A stretch of DNA of 64,000 nucleotides from Pseudomonas putida (lineage in GTDB: Bacteria > Pseudomonadota > Gammaproteobacteria > Pseudomonadales > Pseudomonadaceae), in the NCBI RefSeq assembly GCF_028682635.1, contig NZ_JANHLK010000009.1, positions 62,001 to 126,000 on the forward strand. Direction: 5' to 3'. Positions 11,510 to 20,319 of this stretch are shown here, piece after piece. The notes under the pieces were generated by a model. The model worked only from the letters and a program-made list of their open reading frames with translations, did no database searches and was not told where the DNA came from. The translations under genes and the position numbers were made by a program. Position 1 is the stretch's first letter, and each line of letters starts with the position of its first letter.

Positions 11510-12430
11510 ATGAGCAATGCCGCTTTAGCCGTAAAACCCGCTGTTCACGCGCTTGAAATCCATCCGGTGGCCGGTCGGATCGGTGCCGAAATTCGTGGCG
11601 TGAAGCTCTCCGGTGAACTGGATGCCAGCACCGTCGAAGCGATCCAGCAGGCGCTGGTGCAGTACAAAGTGATCTTCTTCCGCGAGCAGACCCACCTCGA
11701 CGATCAGAGTCAGGAAGCTTTCGCCCATCTACTCGGCGAACCCGTGGCCCACCCAACTGTGCCGGTGCGCGACGGCACCCGTTTCCTGCTGGAACTGGAC
11801 GGCGCCCAAGGCCAGCGTGCCAGCTCCTGGCACACCGACGTGACCTTCGTCGACGCCTATCCAAAAGCCTCGATCCTGCGCTCGGTGGTGGCACCGGCTT
11901 TCGGTGGCGACACCGTGTGGGCCAACACCGCCACGGCCTACAACGAACTGGCGCCGGAGCTGCGCGAGCTGGCGGACAAACTCGTGGCGGTGCACAGCAA
12001 CGAGTACGACTACGCAGGCGGCAAGCCGGACGTGTCGGAGGAGAAGCTGGAGCGCTACCGCAAGATCTTCACTTCGACCGTCTACGAGACCGAGCACCCG
12101 GTGGTGCGCGTGCACCCGATCAGCGGCGAGAAAAGCTTGCTGCTGGGACATTTCGTCAAGCGCATCAAGGGTTACTCCCAGGCCGATTCGGCGCACTTGT
12201 TCGGCCTGTTGCAAAGCCACGTCATCCGCCAGGAAAACACCGTGCGCTGGCGCTGGCAGGTCGGTGATGTGGCGATCTGGGATAACCGCTCCACCCAGCA
12301 TTACGCGGTGGATGACTATGGTACCCAGGACCGCGTGGTGCGGCGTGTGACGCTCAAGGGGGAGGTGCCGGTGGGGGTGGCGGGGCAGCGTAGTCAGACT
12401 ATCAAAGGGGCTGAAATCTCGGGCGTCTGA
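11510..12430 (+). CDS. atsK: Alkylsulfatase, alpha-ketoglutarate-dependent dioxygenase
   Basis: A 306-residue TauD-family non-haem iron(II) oxygenase. AtsK couples oxidative decarboxylation of 2-oxoglutarate to hydroxylation of the carbon next to the sulfate ester, which then breaks to aldehyde and sulfate. The iron ligands are visible as His-x-Asp in SSWHTDVTF and the distal His in [11 protein letters not shown]; the 2-oxoglutarate-anchoring Arg is in RVVRRVTLKG. The start MSNAALAVKP (11510) is preferred over the upstream in-frame start because it gives the length of the P. putida enzyme (about 301). Context beside ats genes separates it from TauD, a distinct copy of which lies at 48712-49551. 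Confidence 0.9.
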   Translation: MSNAALAVKPAVHALEIHPVAGRIGAEIRGVKLSGELDASTVEAIQQALVQYKVIFFREQTHLDDQSQEAFAHLLGEPVAHPTVPVRDGTRFLLELDGAQGQRASSWHTDVTFVDAYPKASILRSVVAPAFGGDTVWANTATAYNELAPELRELADKLVAVHSNEYDYAGGKPDVSEEKLERYRKIFTSTVYETEHPVVRVHPISGEKSLLLGHFVKRIKGYSQADSAHLFGLLQSHVIRQENTVRWRWQVGDVAIWDNRSTQHYAVDDYGTQDRVVRRVTLKGEVPVGVAGQRSQTIKGAEISGV

Positions 12431-12436
12431 TCTTGC

Positions 12437-12512
12437 CTCTTCGCGAGCAAGCCCGCTCCCACATTCGTCCTGCGTACACGGATCAAGTGTGGGAGCGGGC
12501 TTGCTCGCGAAG
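12437..12512. repeat. REP-type inverted pair (class A)
   Basis: Inverted class A copies between the convergent atsK and sulfatase genes. Confidence 0.85.
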
Positions 12513-12517
12513 CTCTT

Positions 12518-14134
12518 TCACCACACGCCGATCTGCACCATTTTCTCGGTTTCCGGCTCACCGTAGCGAAACCGCTGCCCACGCAAATCAATCTCCTGAT
12601 GACTGATGGTCGTGCGCCGCTTCAACCCACGCACCCACTCAAACAAATACCCCGCATGCTCCTCCCGAACCGAGGCATACGCCGGGTCGGCACCCAGGTC
12701 CCGTAATTCCTGCGGATCATTGAGCAGGTCGAACAGCTGCGCTCGAAAGCCGTCATACGCCAGGTATTTCCAGCGCTCGCTGCGCACCATGGTCATGCGG
12801 CAACGGTCGATGGGTTGCTGCAGCCGCTCCCGGGCAGGTGCCTGAAAGGCGTAGTCGTATTCGCTGATCGCAAAGCGGCGCCAGTCGGTTTGCACGCCGT
12901 GCAACAGGGGAATCAGCGAGCGTCCTTCAAGGCGATGCTCGGCACCTGGCAAGCCCAGCGCCTCGAGGAAGGTAGGCAGTGCATCGATGGTTTCCACCAG
13001 TCGCTCGTCCACCGAACCACGCGTGGCGTCCGCCGTCGGGCGCGGGTCGCGCACGATCAGCGGAACGCCCACCGCCGGCTCCAGCAGAAACTCTTTTTCC
13101 CCGAGATAGTGGTCGCCAAGGAAGTCGCCGTGATCGCTGGTGAACACGATCAGGGTGTCGTCCCAACGACCGCTGCTCTGGAGAAAATCGAACAGCCGGC
13201 CGAGTTGGTCATCGACCTGCTTGATCAGGCCCATGTACGTCGGGATCACGTTCAAGCGCACTTCATCCCGGGAGAAATTCAGGCTCTCCTCGTGCTGGCG
13301 AAACGCGTTGTACACCGGGTGATCACTGGCCTCGCCCTGCGCTGCACGCACCGGCTCGATCACCTGTTTTGCGCCATACAGCGCGTGGTAGGGCGCCGGG
13401 GCGATGTAGGGCCAGTGGGGTTTTATGTACGACAGGTGCAGGCACCACGGCTGCTCGCCCTGCTCGCCAATGAAGTCGAGGGCGCGGTCGGTGGTGTAGA
13501 CGGTCTCCGAATGCTGCTCCGGTACGCGCGCCGGCAGATGGGCGTTGCGCATTTTCCAGCCGCTGAGGATTTCGCCCTGTTCGCCTGCGGCCGCGTTAGC
13601 CCAGTCGTGCCACGGGTTGCGCCCGGTAAACCCAAGGTCGCGCAGATGGTGGGTGTAGGGCGCGGATTCGCGTTTGTCATCGAACAACGGGTCGTCGGGG
13701 AAGATCCCGTCATGCCGAAAAAATGGCTCGAAGCCGACTTCGTTCAGCACCGAAGCCTGATCGCCGAGCGGGTCGATGGCCAGCCGCTGCAAGGCATCGA
13801 GATTGGGCGTGGCGTGGGTCTTGCCCACCAGCGCGGTACGTATGCCATGGGGCCGCAGGTAGTCACCGATGGTCAGTTCTTCCAGCGGCAAGGGCACGGC
13901 GTTCCAGGCGACCTGATGGCTGCTGACATAGCGCCCGGTGTAGGCCGACATCCGCGACGGGCCGCAGATGGTGCCTTGGGTGTAGGCACGACTGAAACGC
14001 ACGCCGGCGGCGGCCAGGCGATCGATGTTGGGGGTGTGCAAGTGCGGATGGCCGTAGCACGACAGGTAATCGCGGCGCAGTTGATCGCACATGATGTACA
14101 GCACGTTGCGCACTGGGTTTGGGGTGTTGGACAT
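12518..14134 (-). CDS. Sulfatase / phosphonate monoester hydrolase-like enzyme
   Basis: A 538-residue alkaline-phosphatase-superfamily hydrolase, distinct from AtsA. The formylglycine signature is Cys57-Gly-Pro-Ser-Arg (TQGTICGPSRMSAYTGRY), the form typical of the PMH/arylsulfatase subgroup. Metal ligands are seen in LYIMCDQLRRDYLSCYG and VFTSDHGDFLGDH. PMH enzymes hydrolyse phosphonate monoesters, phosphodiesters and sulfate esters promiscuously; given its neighbours, a sulfate ester is the likely physiological substrate. There is no signal peptide. A class A repeat lies at its 3' end and a class A plus class B pair upstream of it. The precise substrate is unknown. Confidence 0.82.
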   Translation of the reverse strand: MSNTPNPVRNVLYIMCDQLRRDYLSCYGHPHLHTPNIDRLAAAGVRFSRAYTQGTICGPSRMSAYTGRYVSSHQVAWNAVPLPLEELTIGDYLRPHGIRTALVGKTHATPNLDALQRLAIDPLGDQASVLNEVGFEPFFRHDGIFPDDPLFDDKRESAPYTHHLRDLGFTGRNPWHDWANAAAGEQGEILSGWKMRNAHLPARVPEQHSETVYTTDRALDFIGEQGEQPWCLHLSYIKPHWPYIAPAPYHALYGAKQVIEPVRAAQGEASDHPVYNAFRQHEESLNFSRDEVRLNVIPTYMGLIKQVDDQLGRLFDFLQSSGRWDDTLIVFTSDHGDFLGDHYLGEKEFLLEPAVGVPLIVRDPRPTADATRGSVDERLVETIDALPTFLEALGLPGAEHRLEGRSLIPLLHGVQTDWRRFAISEYDYAFQAPARERLQQPIDRCRMTMVRSERWKYLAYDGFRAQLFDLLNDPQELRDLGADPAYASVREEHAGYLFEWVRGLKRRTTISHQEIDLRGQRFRYGEPETEKMVQIGVW

Positions 14135-14247
14135 GGGGGTTCACCGATCGAAAGACAGGCGAGGTTTTTCGCTGTTGGGGCGGGGTTGAGGCAAGTGCGT
14201 TTGGGGAATGGTTTTCATGCAGTGAATGCATCTTTGCCTGGGCTGAC

Positions 14248-14326
14248 ACCTTCGCGAGCAAGCCCGCTCCCACAATGGATCGGTGTACACCAGCCCCTGT
14301 AGGAGCTGGCTTGCCAGCGATGAGGC
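14248..14326. repeat. Mixed REP pair (one class A, one class B copy)
   Basis: A class A copy is followed by a class B copy in the opposite sense, between the second LysR gene and the sulfatase. Mixed-class pairs are unusual in this window; most pairs are of one class. Confidence 0.8.
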
Positions 14327-14330
14327 CAGA

Positions 14331-15275
14331 TCAGACAGCGAAATTCTCCAGCGAACACACTTCATCATCCTGCGCATCAATCTCCTTGATCTGCGCAATC
14401 ATCGCCTCCGCCAGCGGTGACAACCGATACCCCGCGCGACTGACAATCCCGTAGCGGGTGTACAGCTCCTCCAGGTCATCGGCCAGCCCGTCGACCTTCA
14501 AGCGCACCAACTCACCCTTGGCATTATGCAGCGCATCCGAATACTCGCCGACGATGCCAATCGCATCCGAACGCAGCACCACCCCAAGCAGGCTGTAGCT
14601 GTTTTCGCATTCCACATTGGGTGTGAAATCCGGCCGGCCGCTCAGGTCGACGATGACTTTGCGCAGGTTCGGCGGGCGGATGGTCACGGCCATTGGGTAG
14701 CTCATCAATTCGGCGGCAGTGACACTTTCGCGAGCGGCCAGGGGATGCCCGGCGCGGCAGCAGAAATGCCATTTGCGCGGGCGCAGGCGTTGGGTCAGGT
14801 AGTCCGGGTCGGCCTCGAACTGCCGGGTGTCGGCGACGAAAAATTCGAACTCTTCACTCAGCAGGCGCTTGCTCAGGCTTTGCCAGTCATCCACCTGGAA
14901 TTGCACCCGCGCCTTGGGGTAGCGACCGATGAAGCTGCCGATCGCCCGCGGGATCAATCCCGCCGCGGGCGCCGGGCCGCAACCGAAGCGCAACTCGCCG
15001 GCCTCCAGGCCGTTGAACTGGCTGATCTCGTTGGCCATCTGCTGCGCGCCGCTGACCAACCGCCGCGCGTGTTCGAGCAATACCTGACCCTGTTTGGTCG
15101 GCGCCAGGTCCTTGCGCCCGCGATCCACCAACTGACAGCCGACGCTGTGCTCCAGCGCCTGGATGCTGCGGCTGAACGCCGACTGCGACAGGTTCACCGC
15201 CACGGCGCCCGCGACGAAGCTGCGCTGATCGGCGAGGGCGATGAAGTGGCGGAGCTGGCGCAAGTCGATATGCAT
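14331..15275 (-). CDS. sftR: LysR-family regulator of sulfate-ester uptake (paralogue 2)
   Basis: A 314-residue LTTR with the HTH at residues 4-60 (DLRQLRHFIALADQRSFVAG) and an effector domain (GELRFGCGPAPAAGLIPRAI). It matches paralogue 1 closely through the sequence, including LRFGCGPAPA, EADP and GIVSRxGxRLSP. It is divergent from the TonB-dependent receptor across 165 bases, which is the arrangement I associate with sftR/sftP of P. putida S-313; the symbol rests on that context. The 14331 stop lies just after a class B repeat. Confidence 0.82.
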   Translation of the reverse strand: MHIDLRQLRHFIALADQRSFVAGAVAVNLSQSAFSRSIQALEHSVGCQLVDRGRKDLAPTKQGQVLLEHARRLVSGAQQMANEISQFNGLEAGELRFGCGPAPAAGLIPRAIGSFIGRYPKARVQFQVDDWQSLSKRLLSEEFEFFVADTRQFEADPDYLTQRLRPRKWHFCCRAGHPLAARESVTAAELMSYPMAVTIRPPNLRKVIVDLSGRPDFTPNVECENSYSLLGVVLRSDAIGIVGEYSDALHNAKGELVRLKVDGLADDLEELYTRYGIVSRAGYRLSPLAEAMIAQIKEIDAQDDEVCSLENFAV

Positions 15276-15329
15276 TTTTCACATTAAAAATATCGGGGAA
15301 ATGCATTGGATATGCATTAGGTCGACTCC

Positions 15330-15400
15330 TTATAAAGGCAATCTCTTATGCAGTAAATCTTTGTAAAAACATAAATAAATAACTTTAAAGAATATGCACT
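15330..15400. promoter_or_regulatory. Divergent sftR / TonB-receptor control region
   Basis: An AT-rich tract with CTCTTATGCAGTAAATC and AACTTTAAAGAATATGCAC. The second half carries the TTAAAGAATAT core shared with other sulfur-gene upstream regions. LysR and CysB-type sites are both plausible here. Confidence 0.4.
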
Positions 15401-15440
15401 ACTGAAAAGTCGCTGTGTGTTTTTGACCAGGAGCCGCCTC

Positions 15441-17807
15441 ATGAGTCCGTTGAACCTAACGTCACCCCTCACACCCCGACGGCTCAAACGCCTGCCCCTG
15501 GCTCTGCTGCTGGCGGGGAGCGCCAGTTGGACCCAAGGCTACGCAGCCGAGACTGCCACCCCGCAAGAGGCTACTACGAAAGCCGCGTCGGCCAAGGCCG
15601 ATGGCGCTCAACTGGAAACCGTGACCGTGACCACCCGCCGTCGCGAAGAAAGCTCGCAGGATGTACCGACGCCCATGAGCGTGGTCAGCGGCCAGGTGCT
15701 GGAAACCCAGCGGGTCTATCGCATCCAGGATCTGCAGCAACTGGTCCCTAGCGTCAATGTCGCCTACATGCATGCGCGCCAGTCCAGCGTGTCGATCCGT
15801 GGCCTGGGCAACAACCCGGCCAGCGATGGCCTGGAAGGCAGCGTCGGGCTGTACATCGACAACGTCTACCTCGGTCGGCCGGGTATGGCGGTGTTCGACT
15901 TGATGGACATCGAGCAGCTCGAAGTGCTGCGCGGTCCGCAAGGCACCTTGTTCGGCAAGAACACCACCGCGGGCGTGATCAACATCAGCACGCGGGCGCC
16001 GTCATTCACACCAGAGCGCAGCATCGAAAGCTCGGTGGGCGAGGACGGTTACTTCCAGACCAAGGGCACGATTTCCGGTCCGTTGAATGATGAACTGGCG
16101 GGTCGATTTTCCGCTTACCGCACCCGCAGCGATGGCGACATCAAGAACGAATACGACGGCCACGACCTGAACGGCGGCTCACGGGATGGCTTTCGTGGCC
16201 AGTTGCTGTTCAAGCCGAACGAGTCGTTCAACCTGCGCTGGATTGGTGATTACAACGAAGAGGACTCCAGCGCCGGCACCCGCGTGTTGTACAACACCGG
16301 ACCGACCATCAATGGCGTCAACCTCTATCAGAACCGGGCCAATGCGGCGGGCGCCACGTTGGTCGATGGCACCCATCGCAAGGTCAACCTGAACAACGAC
16401 CAGCACGTCACCGTGCATCAGGGCGGCACGTTGGTCGAGGCCAACTGGACGCTGCCGAGCGACTTCACCCTGACCTCGATCAGCGCCTATCGCTGGTGGA
16501 ATTTCACTCCGCGCAACGATGACGGCCTGAACGTAACCGCCTTCTACAACGCTGGCGTTTCGGTGGAGGATAAGCAGTATTCCCAGGAGTTTCGCCTGGC
16601 CTCGCCCACCGGCGGATTCTTCGATTATGTACTCGGGGCCTATTACTTCGGCTCCAACCTGGATAACAAATCCTTTACCTACAACGGACCGCAAGCGGAC
16701 ATCTGGAATGGCACGCCCGCGGGTGCACTGGCCAACGTCACCAGCATCGGCAAAGGCCACATCCAGACCGACAGCTTCGCCCTGTTTGCCCAAGGCACCT
16801 GGCACCTCAGCGATCGGCTGGACTTCACCGCTGGTGTGCGCGGCACCTACGAAGAGAAAAGCGCCTGGGTCGACCGTAATGCGCCAGTGGGTGGCGCGGC
16901 GGTGGCTGGCGCGGCAGCGGCGGTCAGGCAGGGTCGTGCCGGGGCTTACGACTCCGGCGATTTGAACCAGTACAGCTCCAGCCCCTCGGGTCTGCTGAAC
17001 CTCAGCTATCACTTCAGCGATAGCCTGCTCGGCTACGCCACGCTGTCCCACGGCGAGAAATCCGGTGGGGTCAACCTGGCCGTGGGCACTGCCCCGGTCG
17101 CCGGCGCGGACTCGCTGCTTATCGGCACCGAGCGCGCCAATAACGCCGAACTCGGCTTCAAAAGCACTCTCTGGGACCGTCGCCTGCAGCTCAACGCCAA
17201 CGTCTTCTGGACCCAGGTCAACGGCTACCAGACCAACGCCTACGACGACGTCAACCGCGTGCAATACCTGACCAACGCCGGTTCCGTGCGCTCCCGTGGC
17301 GTGGAATTCGACAGCACGCTGATCCCGTTGCGCGGCCTGACGTTGAACGTCAACGGCTCCTACAACGACGTCAGCTACCTCTCCTACAAGGATGCGCCGT
17401 GCCCGCCGGAAGTCAGCCTGGCGCCAGGCGCCCCGGCCTCTTGCGATCTCACCGGCCACCAGGTGGTCGGTGCTTCGAAATGGATCGGCAACGCCAACGG
17501 CGAATACAAATGGAACCTGAGTAACGGCTTCGAGGAGTACGTCACCGCCAGCTATGCGTTCCGCTCCAAAGCGGTGGGCACGGTGGAGGATTCGGACTTC
17601 GGCCAGATCCCGAGCTACGCCGTGGTCAACCTGTCCACCGGCCTGCGTGGCGACTTCAAGCAGGGCCAGTGGGACGTCTCGCTGTGGCTGAAAAACGCCT
17701 TCGACAAAACCTATTACACCACCCTCTGGACCGGTGCCAACGGCGGTTACGAAGGTTTGCTCGGGACACCACGGACCTTGGGTGTGACTGGTCGCTACGA
17801 CTTCTGA
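15441..17807 (+). CDS. sftP: TonB-dependent outer-membrane receptor, probable sulfate-ester uptake
   Basis: A 788-residue receptor. A signal peptide (about residues 1-36, ending near GYAAE) is followed by a TonB-box-like stretch (LETVTVTTRRR), the plug domain (YIDNVYLGRPGMAVFDLMDI, LRGPQGTLFGKN) and a 22-stranded-type barrel ending in the aromatic C-terminus GVTGRYDF. The ATG at 15441 has CAGGAG seven bases upstream. Siderophore receptors share this architecture, but the setting between sulfate-ester regulators and a dedicated TonB system points to sulfur compounds, as for SftP in P. putida S-313. The substrate is inferred, not seen. Confidence 0.85.
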   Translation: MSPLNLTSPLTPRRLKRLPLALLLAGSASWTQGYAAETATPQEATTKAASAKADGAQLETVTVTTRRREESSQDVPTPMSVVSGQVLETQRVYRIQDLQQLVPSVNVAYMHARQSSVSIRGLGNNPASDGLEGSVGLYIDNVYLGRPGMAVFDLMDIEQLEVLRGPQGTLFGKNTTAGVINISTRAPSFTPERSIESSVGEDGYFQTKGTISGPLNDELAGRFSAYRTRSDGDIKNEYDGHDLNGGSRDGFRGQLLFKPNESFNLRWIGDYNEEDSSAGTRVLYNTGPTINGVNLYQNRANAAGATLVDGTHRKVNLNNDQHVTVHQGGTLVEANWTLPSDFTLTSISAYRWWNFTPRNDDGLNVTAFYNAGVSVEDKQYSQEFRLASPTGGFFDYVLGAYYFGSNLDNKSFTYNGPQADIWNGTPAGALANVTSIGKGHIQTDSFALFAQGTWHLSDRLDFTAGVRGTYEEKSAWVDRNAPVGGAAVAGAAAAVRQGRAGAYDSGDLNQYSSSPSGLLNLSYHFSDSLLGYATLSHGEKSGGVNLAVGTAPVAGADSLLIGTERANNAELGFKSTLWDRRLQLNANVFWTQVNGYQTNAYDDVNRVQYLTNAGSVRSRGVEFDSTLIPLRGLTLNVNGSYNDVSYLSYKDAPCPPEVSLAPGAPASCDLTGHQVVGASKWIGNANGEYKWNLSNGFEEYVTASYAFRSKAVGTVEDSDFGQIPSYAVVNLSTGLRGDFKQGQWDVSLWLKNAFDKTYYTTLWTGANGGYEGLLGTPRTLGVTGRYDF

Positions 17808-17908
17808 TGCGCCGAAAACCATGCCTTGGGGGAATATTTTCAATGCCTGAAAAGCATGTGTTTTCGGCCGCCTGGCCGCAGCCCTTACGCGACATGGCCT
17901 GCAACGAA

Positions 17909-17965
17909 TAGAGCTTTTTTTATATTCGTTTTGGGTCTATCTATAACTTCAAATATTACTTTCAG
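17909..17965 (+). promoter_or_regulatory. Candidate tonB-exbBD promoter region
   Basis: An AT-rich run (TTTTTTTATATTCGTTTTGG, then ATAACTTCAAATATTAC) in the 262-base gap between the receptor and tonB. It suggests that the energy-transducing genes have their own promoter. Only part of the sulfur motif (TATATTC) is present. Confidence 0.35.
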
Positions 17966-18069
17966 AGATAAGCGTCTCACTCAATGATTAACCCGTCGAT
18001 ACGTCGTTCGGGGGAACGTCGGGTTCGTCGTATCGGGTAATTCGCAAAAAGACCGCAGGGAGTAAATCA

Positions 18070-18882
18070 ATGGGCAATGTCCAGAACGCCGCCAGCGCAC
18101 ACGAGGTGCTTTGGCGCCACGCGCCGGGTGGTGAGTTGGTCGACCTCGGGCGGGTTCACCGCGTGCCTTTGGGCCAGCTGCGTTTGCAGCGTGCACCCAA
18201 GGGCGTCCTGAGCCGACGCGAAGCGATCCTGCTCGGTGTGCTGGCGTTGCTGGTGCACGGCGCGGTGATTTACTGGGTCAATCAGCAGCCGACCAAGGCA
18301 TTGCCGATCGTGCCGCCGGAAATTCCACCGATGACCATCGAGTTTTCGCGTCCGGCACCACCAGCGGTTGAGCCACCTCCGCCGCCTCCACCACCTCCGC
18401 CACCGGTGGTCGAACCGCCACCGCCCGTGGTGGATGAGCTGGCGGCCAAACCGACGCCAAAACCGATTCCCAAGCCAAAACCCGTGGTCAAGCCAGTACC
18501 TAAACCTGCGCCCAAGGCCGTCGAGCAACCGCCCGCGCCGCCACAGCCGGCTACTCCGGTTGCAGCACCGGCACCGCCCGCGCCACCCGCGCCAGCGCCT
18601 GTGACGCCTGCCTCGGCCAACGCCGCATACCTGAAAAACCCGGCGCCGGAATATCCGTCGCTGGCCCAGCGTCGCGGTTGGGAAGGCACGGTGTTGTTAC
18701 GAGTACATGTTCTCGCCAGCGGCAAGCCCGGCGAGATCCAGATTCAGAAAAGCAGTGGCCGCGAGGCCCTCGATGAGGCAGCCCTGAGCGCCGTGAAACG
18801 CTGGAGTTTCGTGCCCGCCAAGCAGGGTGACGTGGCCCAGGACGGCTGGGTCAGCGTGCCCATAGATTTCAAGATTCATTAA
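18070..18882 (+). CDS. tonB: TonB energy-transducing protein
   Basis: A 270-residue TonB. It has an unusually long cytoplasmic N-terminus (about 48 residues), one membrane helix (AILLGVLALLVHGAVIYWV), a periplasmic proline-rich spacer with runs of Pro and Lys-Pro repeats (about residues 95-180), and the C-terminal TonB fold (PEYPSLAQRRGWEGTVLLRV, KRWSFVPA). It transmits the proton-motive force from ExbB-ExbD to outer-membrane receptors. Its position between the receptor and exbBD suggests a dedicated unit for sulfate-ester uptake rather than the general TonB1. Confidence 0.93.
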   Translation: MGNVQNAASAHEVLWRHAPGGELVDLGRVHRVPLGQLRLQRAPKGVLSRREAILLGVLALLVHGAVIYWVNQQPTKALPIVPPEIPPMTIEFSRPAPPAVEPPPPPPPPPPPVVEPPPPVVDELAAKPTPKPIPKPKPVVKPVPKPAPKAVEQPPAPPQPATPVAAPAPPAPPAPAPVTPASANAAYLKNPAPEYPSLAQRRGWEGTVLLRVHVLASGKPGEIQIQKSSGREALDEAALSAVKRWSFVPAKQGDVAQDGWVSVPIDFKIH

Positions 18883-18926
18883 ACCGACACCTATTTAGCG
18901 CGAAACGTTTACATGAGGAATTCACC

Positions 18927-19652
18927 ATGACGTTATTGGCATCTCCACTCGAATCCATCGAAAGCGCGGTGATCTGGCTGCTGGTGGTTTTTTCTGTCGC
19001 CACTTGGGGCCTGGCATTGCTCAAGGGTGTGCAGTTCGGTCGCCTCAAGGCCCAGGATCGAAAGTTTCACAAGCAGTTCTGGGCCGCCTCCAGTCTTGAT
19101 TCGGCCGCGGAATTGGCCGAAACCCAACCCGGCGCAGCGGCGCGGGTGGCGCAGGCCGGTTACGCGGCGATCCAGGTAGGCGAGGCGCCACACGCAGCGG
19201 ACTTGAGCCAGGCGATCAATCATCAGGATCGCCTTGAGCGGGCCTTGCGTCAGCAGATCGTGCGCGAGCGCCGTTCCCTGGAAACCGGGTTGGCGGTGGT
19301 CGCGAGTATTGGTAGTACGTCTCCGTTCATTGGGTTGTTCGGCACGGTGTGGGGAATCATGGAGGCGTTGAAGGGCATCAGCGCGGCGGGCTCGGCGAGC
19401 CTGGAAACGGTGGCCGGGCCGATCGGTGCAGCCTTGGTGGCCACTGGTGTGGGGATCGCCGTCGCGGTACCGGCGGTGTTGGTTTACAACTACTTCTTGC
19501 GCCGTTTGAAGCTGACGGCGGCGGACCTCGACGACTTTGCCCACGACTTCTACAGCCTGGCGCAGAAGAGCTCGTTCCGCGTGTTGATCCACCCGACGGC
19601 GCACAAAGGCGCGGCATCGGGTAACGCGCAGAAAGTGAAGGAGGCGTCCTGA
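18927..19652 (+). CDS. exbB: ExbB proton-channel subunit (MotA/TolQ/ExbB family)
   Basis: A 241-residue inner-membrane protein with three helices: residues 11-30, and the family core at about 125-190 (SIGSTSPFIGLFGTVWGIME; GPIGAALVATGVGIAVAVPA). With ExbD it forms the motor that energises TonB. It lies 44 bases after tonB and one base before exbD, an apparent operon. Confidence 0.94.
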   Translation: MTLLASPLESIESAVIWLLVVFSVATWGLALLKGVQFGRLKAQDRKFHKQFWAASSLDSAAELAETQPGAAARVAQAGYAAIQVGEAPHAADLSQAINHQDRLERALRQQIVRERRSLETGLAVVASIGSTSPFIGLFGTVWGIMEALKGISAAGSASLETVAGPIGAALVATGVGIAVAVPAVLVYNYFLRRLKLTAADLDDFAHDFYSLAQKSSFRVLIHPTAHKGAASGNAQKVKEAS

Positions 19653-19653
19653 T

Positions 19654-20055
19654 ATGGCCTTCTCCACGCAAGACAGTGATGAGGTGCTGAGCGAGATCAA
19701 CGTGACACCGCTGGTGGACGTGATGCTGGTGCTGCTGGTGGTGTTCATCGTCACCGCGCCGCTGCTGACCAATGCGATCCCGATCAACCTGCCCAAGACC
19801 GAAGCCGTGGCGCCGGTGGAGCAGAAGGACCCGCTGGTGGTGAGCATCGACGGGGCCGGCAAGCTGTTTATCAACAAGGATGAAATCCAGCCCGATTTGC
19901 TGGAATTCAATCTGCAAGCGGCCAAGGCCAAGGACCCGGAGGTTCGGGTGCAATTGCAGGCCGACGACGGGGTGAATTACGGCGAAGTGGCACGGGCCAT
20001 GGCGTCCATTGAGCGGGCAGGTATTACCAAGTTGTCGGTGATCACCGCGCGCTGA
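19654..20055 (+). CDS. exbD: ExbD proton-channel subunit (TolR/ExbD family)
   Basis: A 133-residue protein with a short cytoplasmic N-terminus (DEVLSEINVTPLVDVMLVLL), a single helix containing the conserved proton-carrying Asp (PLVDVMLVLLVVFIVTAP) and a periplasmic TolR-like domain ending in AGITKLSVITAR. It is the last gene of the tonB-exbB-exbD unit and is followed within 20 bases by an intrinsic terminator. Confidence 0.94.
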   Translation: MAFSTQDSDEVLSEINVTPLVDVMLVLLVVFIVTAPLLTNAIPINLPKTEAVAPVEQKDPLVVSIDGAGKLFINKDEIQPDLLEFNLQAAKAKDPEVRVQLQADDGVNYGEVARAMASIERAGITKLSVITAR

Positions 20056-20073
20056 AAGATTTTCGATTTTCCG

Positions 20074-20108
20074 GGGCCGTCTCCTTGGCAGGGTGCGGCC
20101 CTTTTTTT
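20074..20108 (+). terminator. Intrinsic terminator of tonB-exbB-exbD
   Basis: The stem GGGCCG / CGGCCC is followed by seven T's, 19 bases after the exbD stop. Confidence 0.8.
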
Positions 20109-20130
20109 ATTTCTGTCAAACACATCACCC

Positions 20131-20204
20131 CTGTAGGAGCTGGCTTGCCAGCGAAAGCGGTGTGTCAGGCAAGTCGCCTTCGCTGGCAAGCCAGCTCCTA
20201 CAGT
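20131..20204. repeat. REP-type inverted pair (class B)
   Basis: Two inverted class B copies between the exbD terminator and the hydrolase promoter. Confidence 0.85.
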
Positions 20205-20247
20205 TGAGCGCGGGTCATATTCTATATAGGTCTTAATAAATAGCTTC

Positions 20248-20267
20248 TTATTCCTTAACGAATATAA
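20248..20267 (+). promoter_or_regulatory. Sulfur-type motif TTATTCCTTAACGAATATAA
   Basis: The cleanest copy of the recurring motif, 52 bases upstream of the hydrolase start. The arms TTATTC and GAATA(T)AA are inverted repeats. Reading it as a CysB-type site is an inference. Confidence 0.45.
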
Positions 20268-20319
20268 ATCCCGTCCCTATACTCGATCAGGAACAGACAC
20301 GCAGCAGGAGAGCTCCCCC

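Noticed and set aside
14248..14326. Possible CRISPR-like repeated units
   Set aside because: The repeats are palindromic inverted pairs at single sites, not direct repeats with regular spacers.
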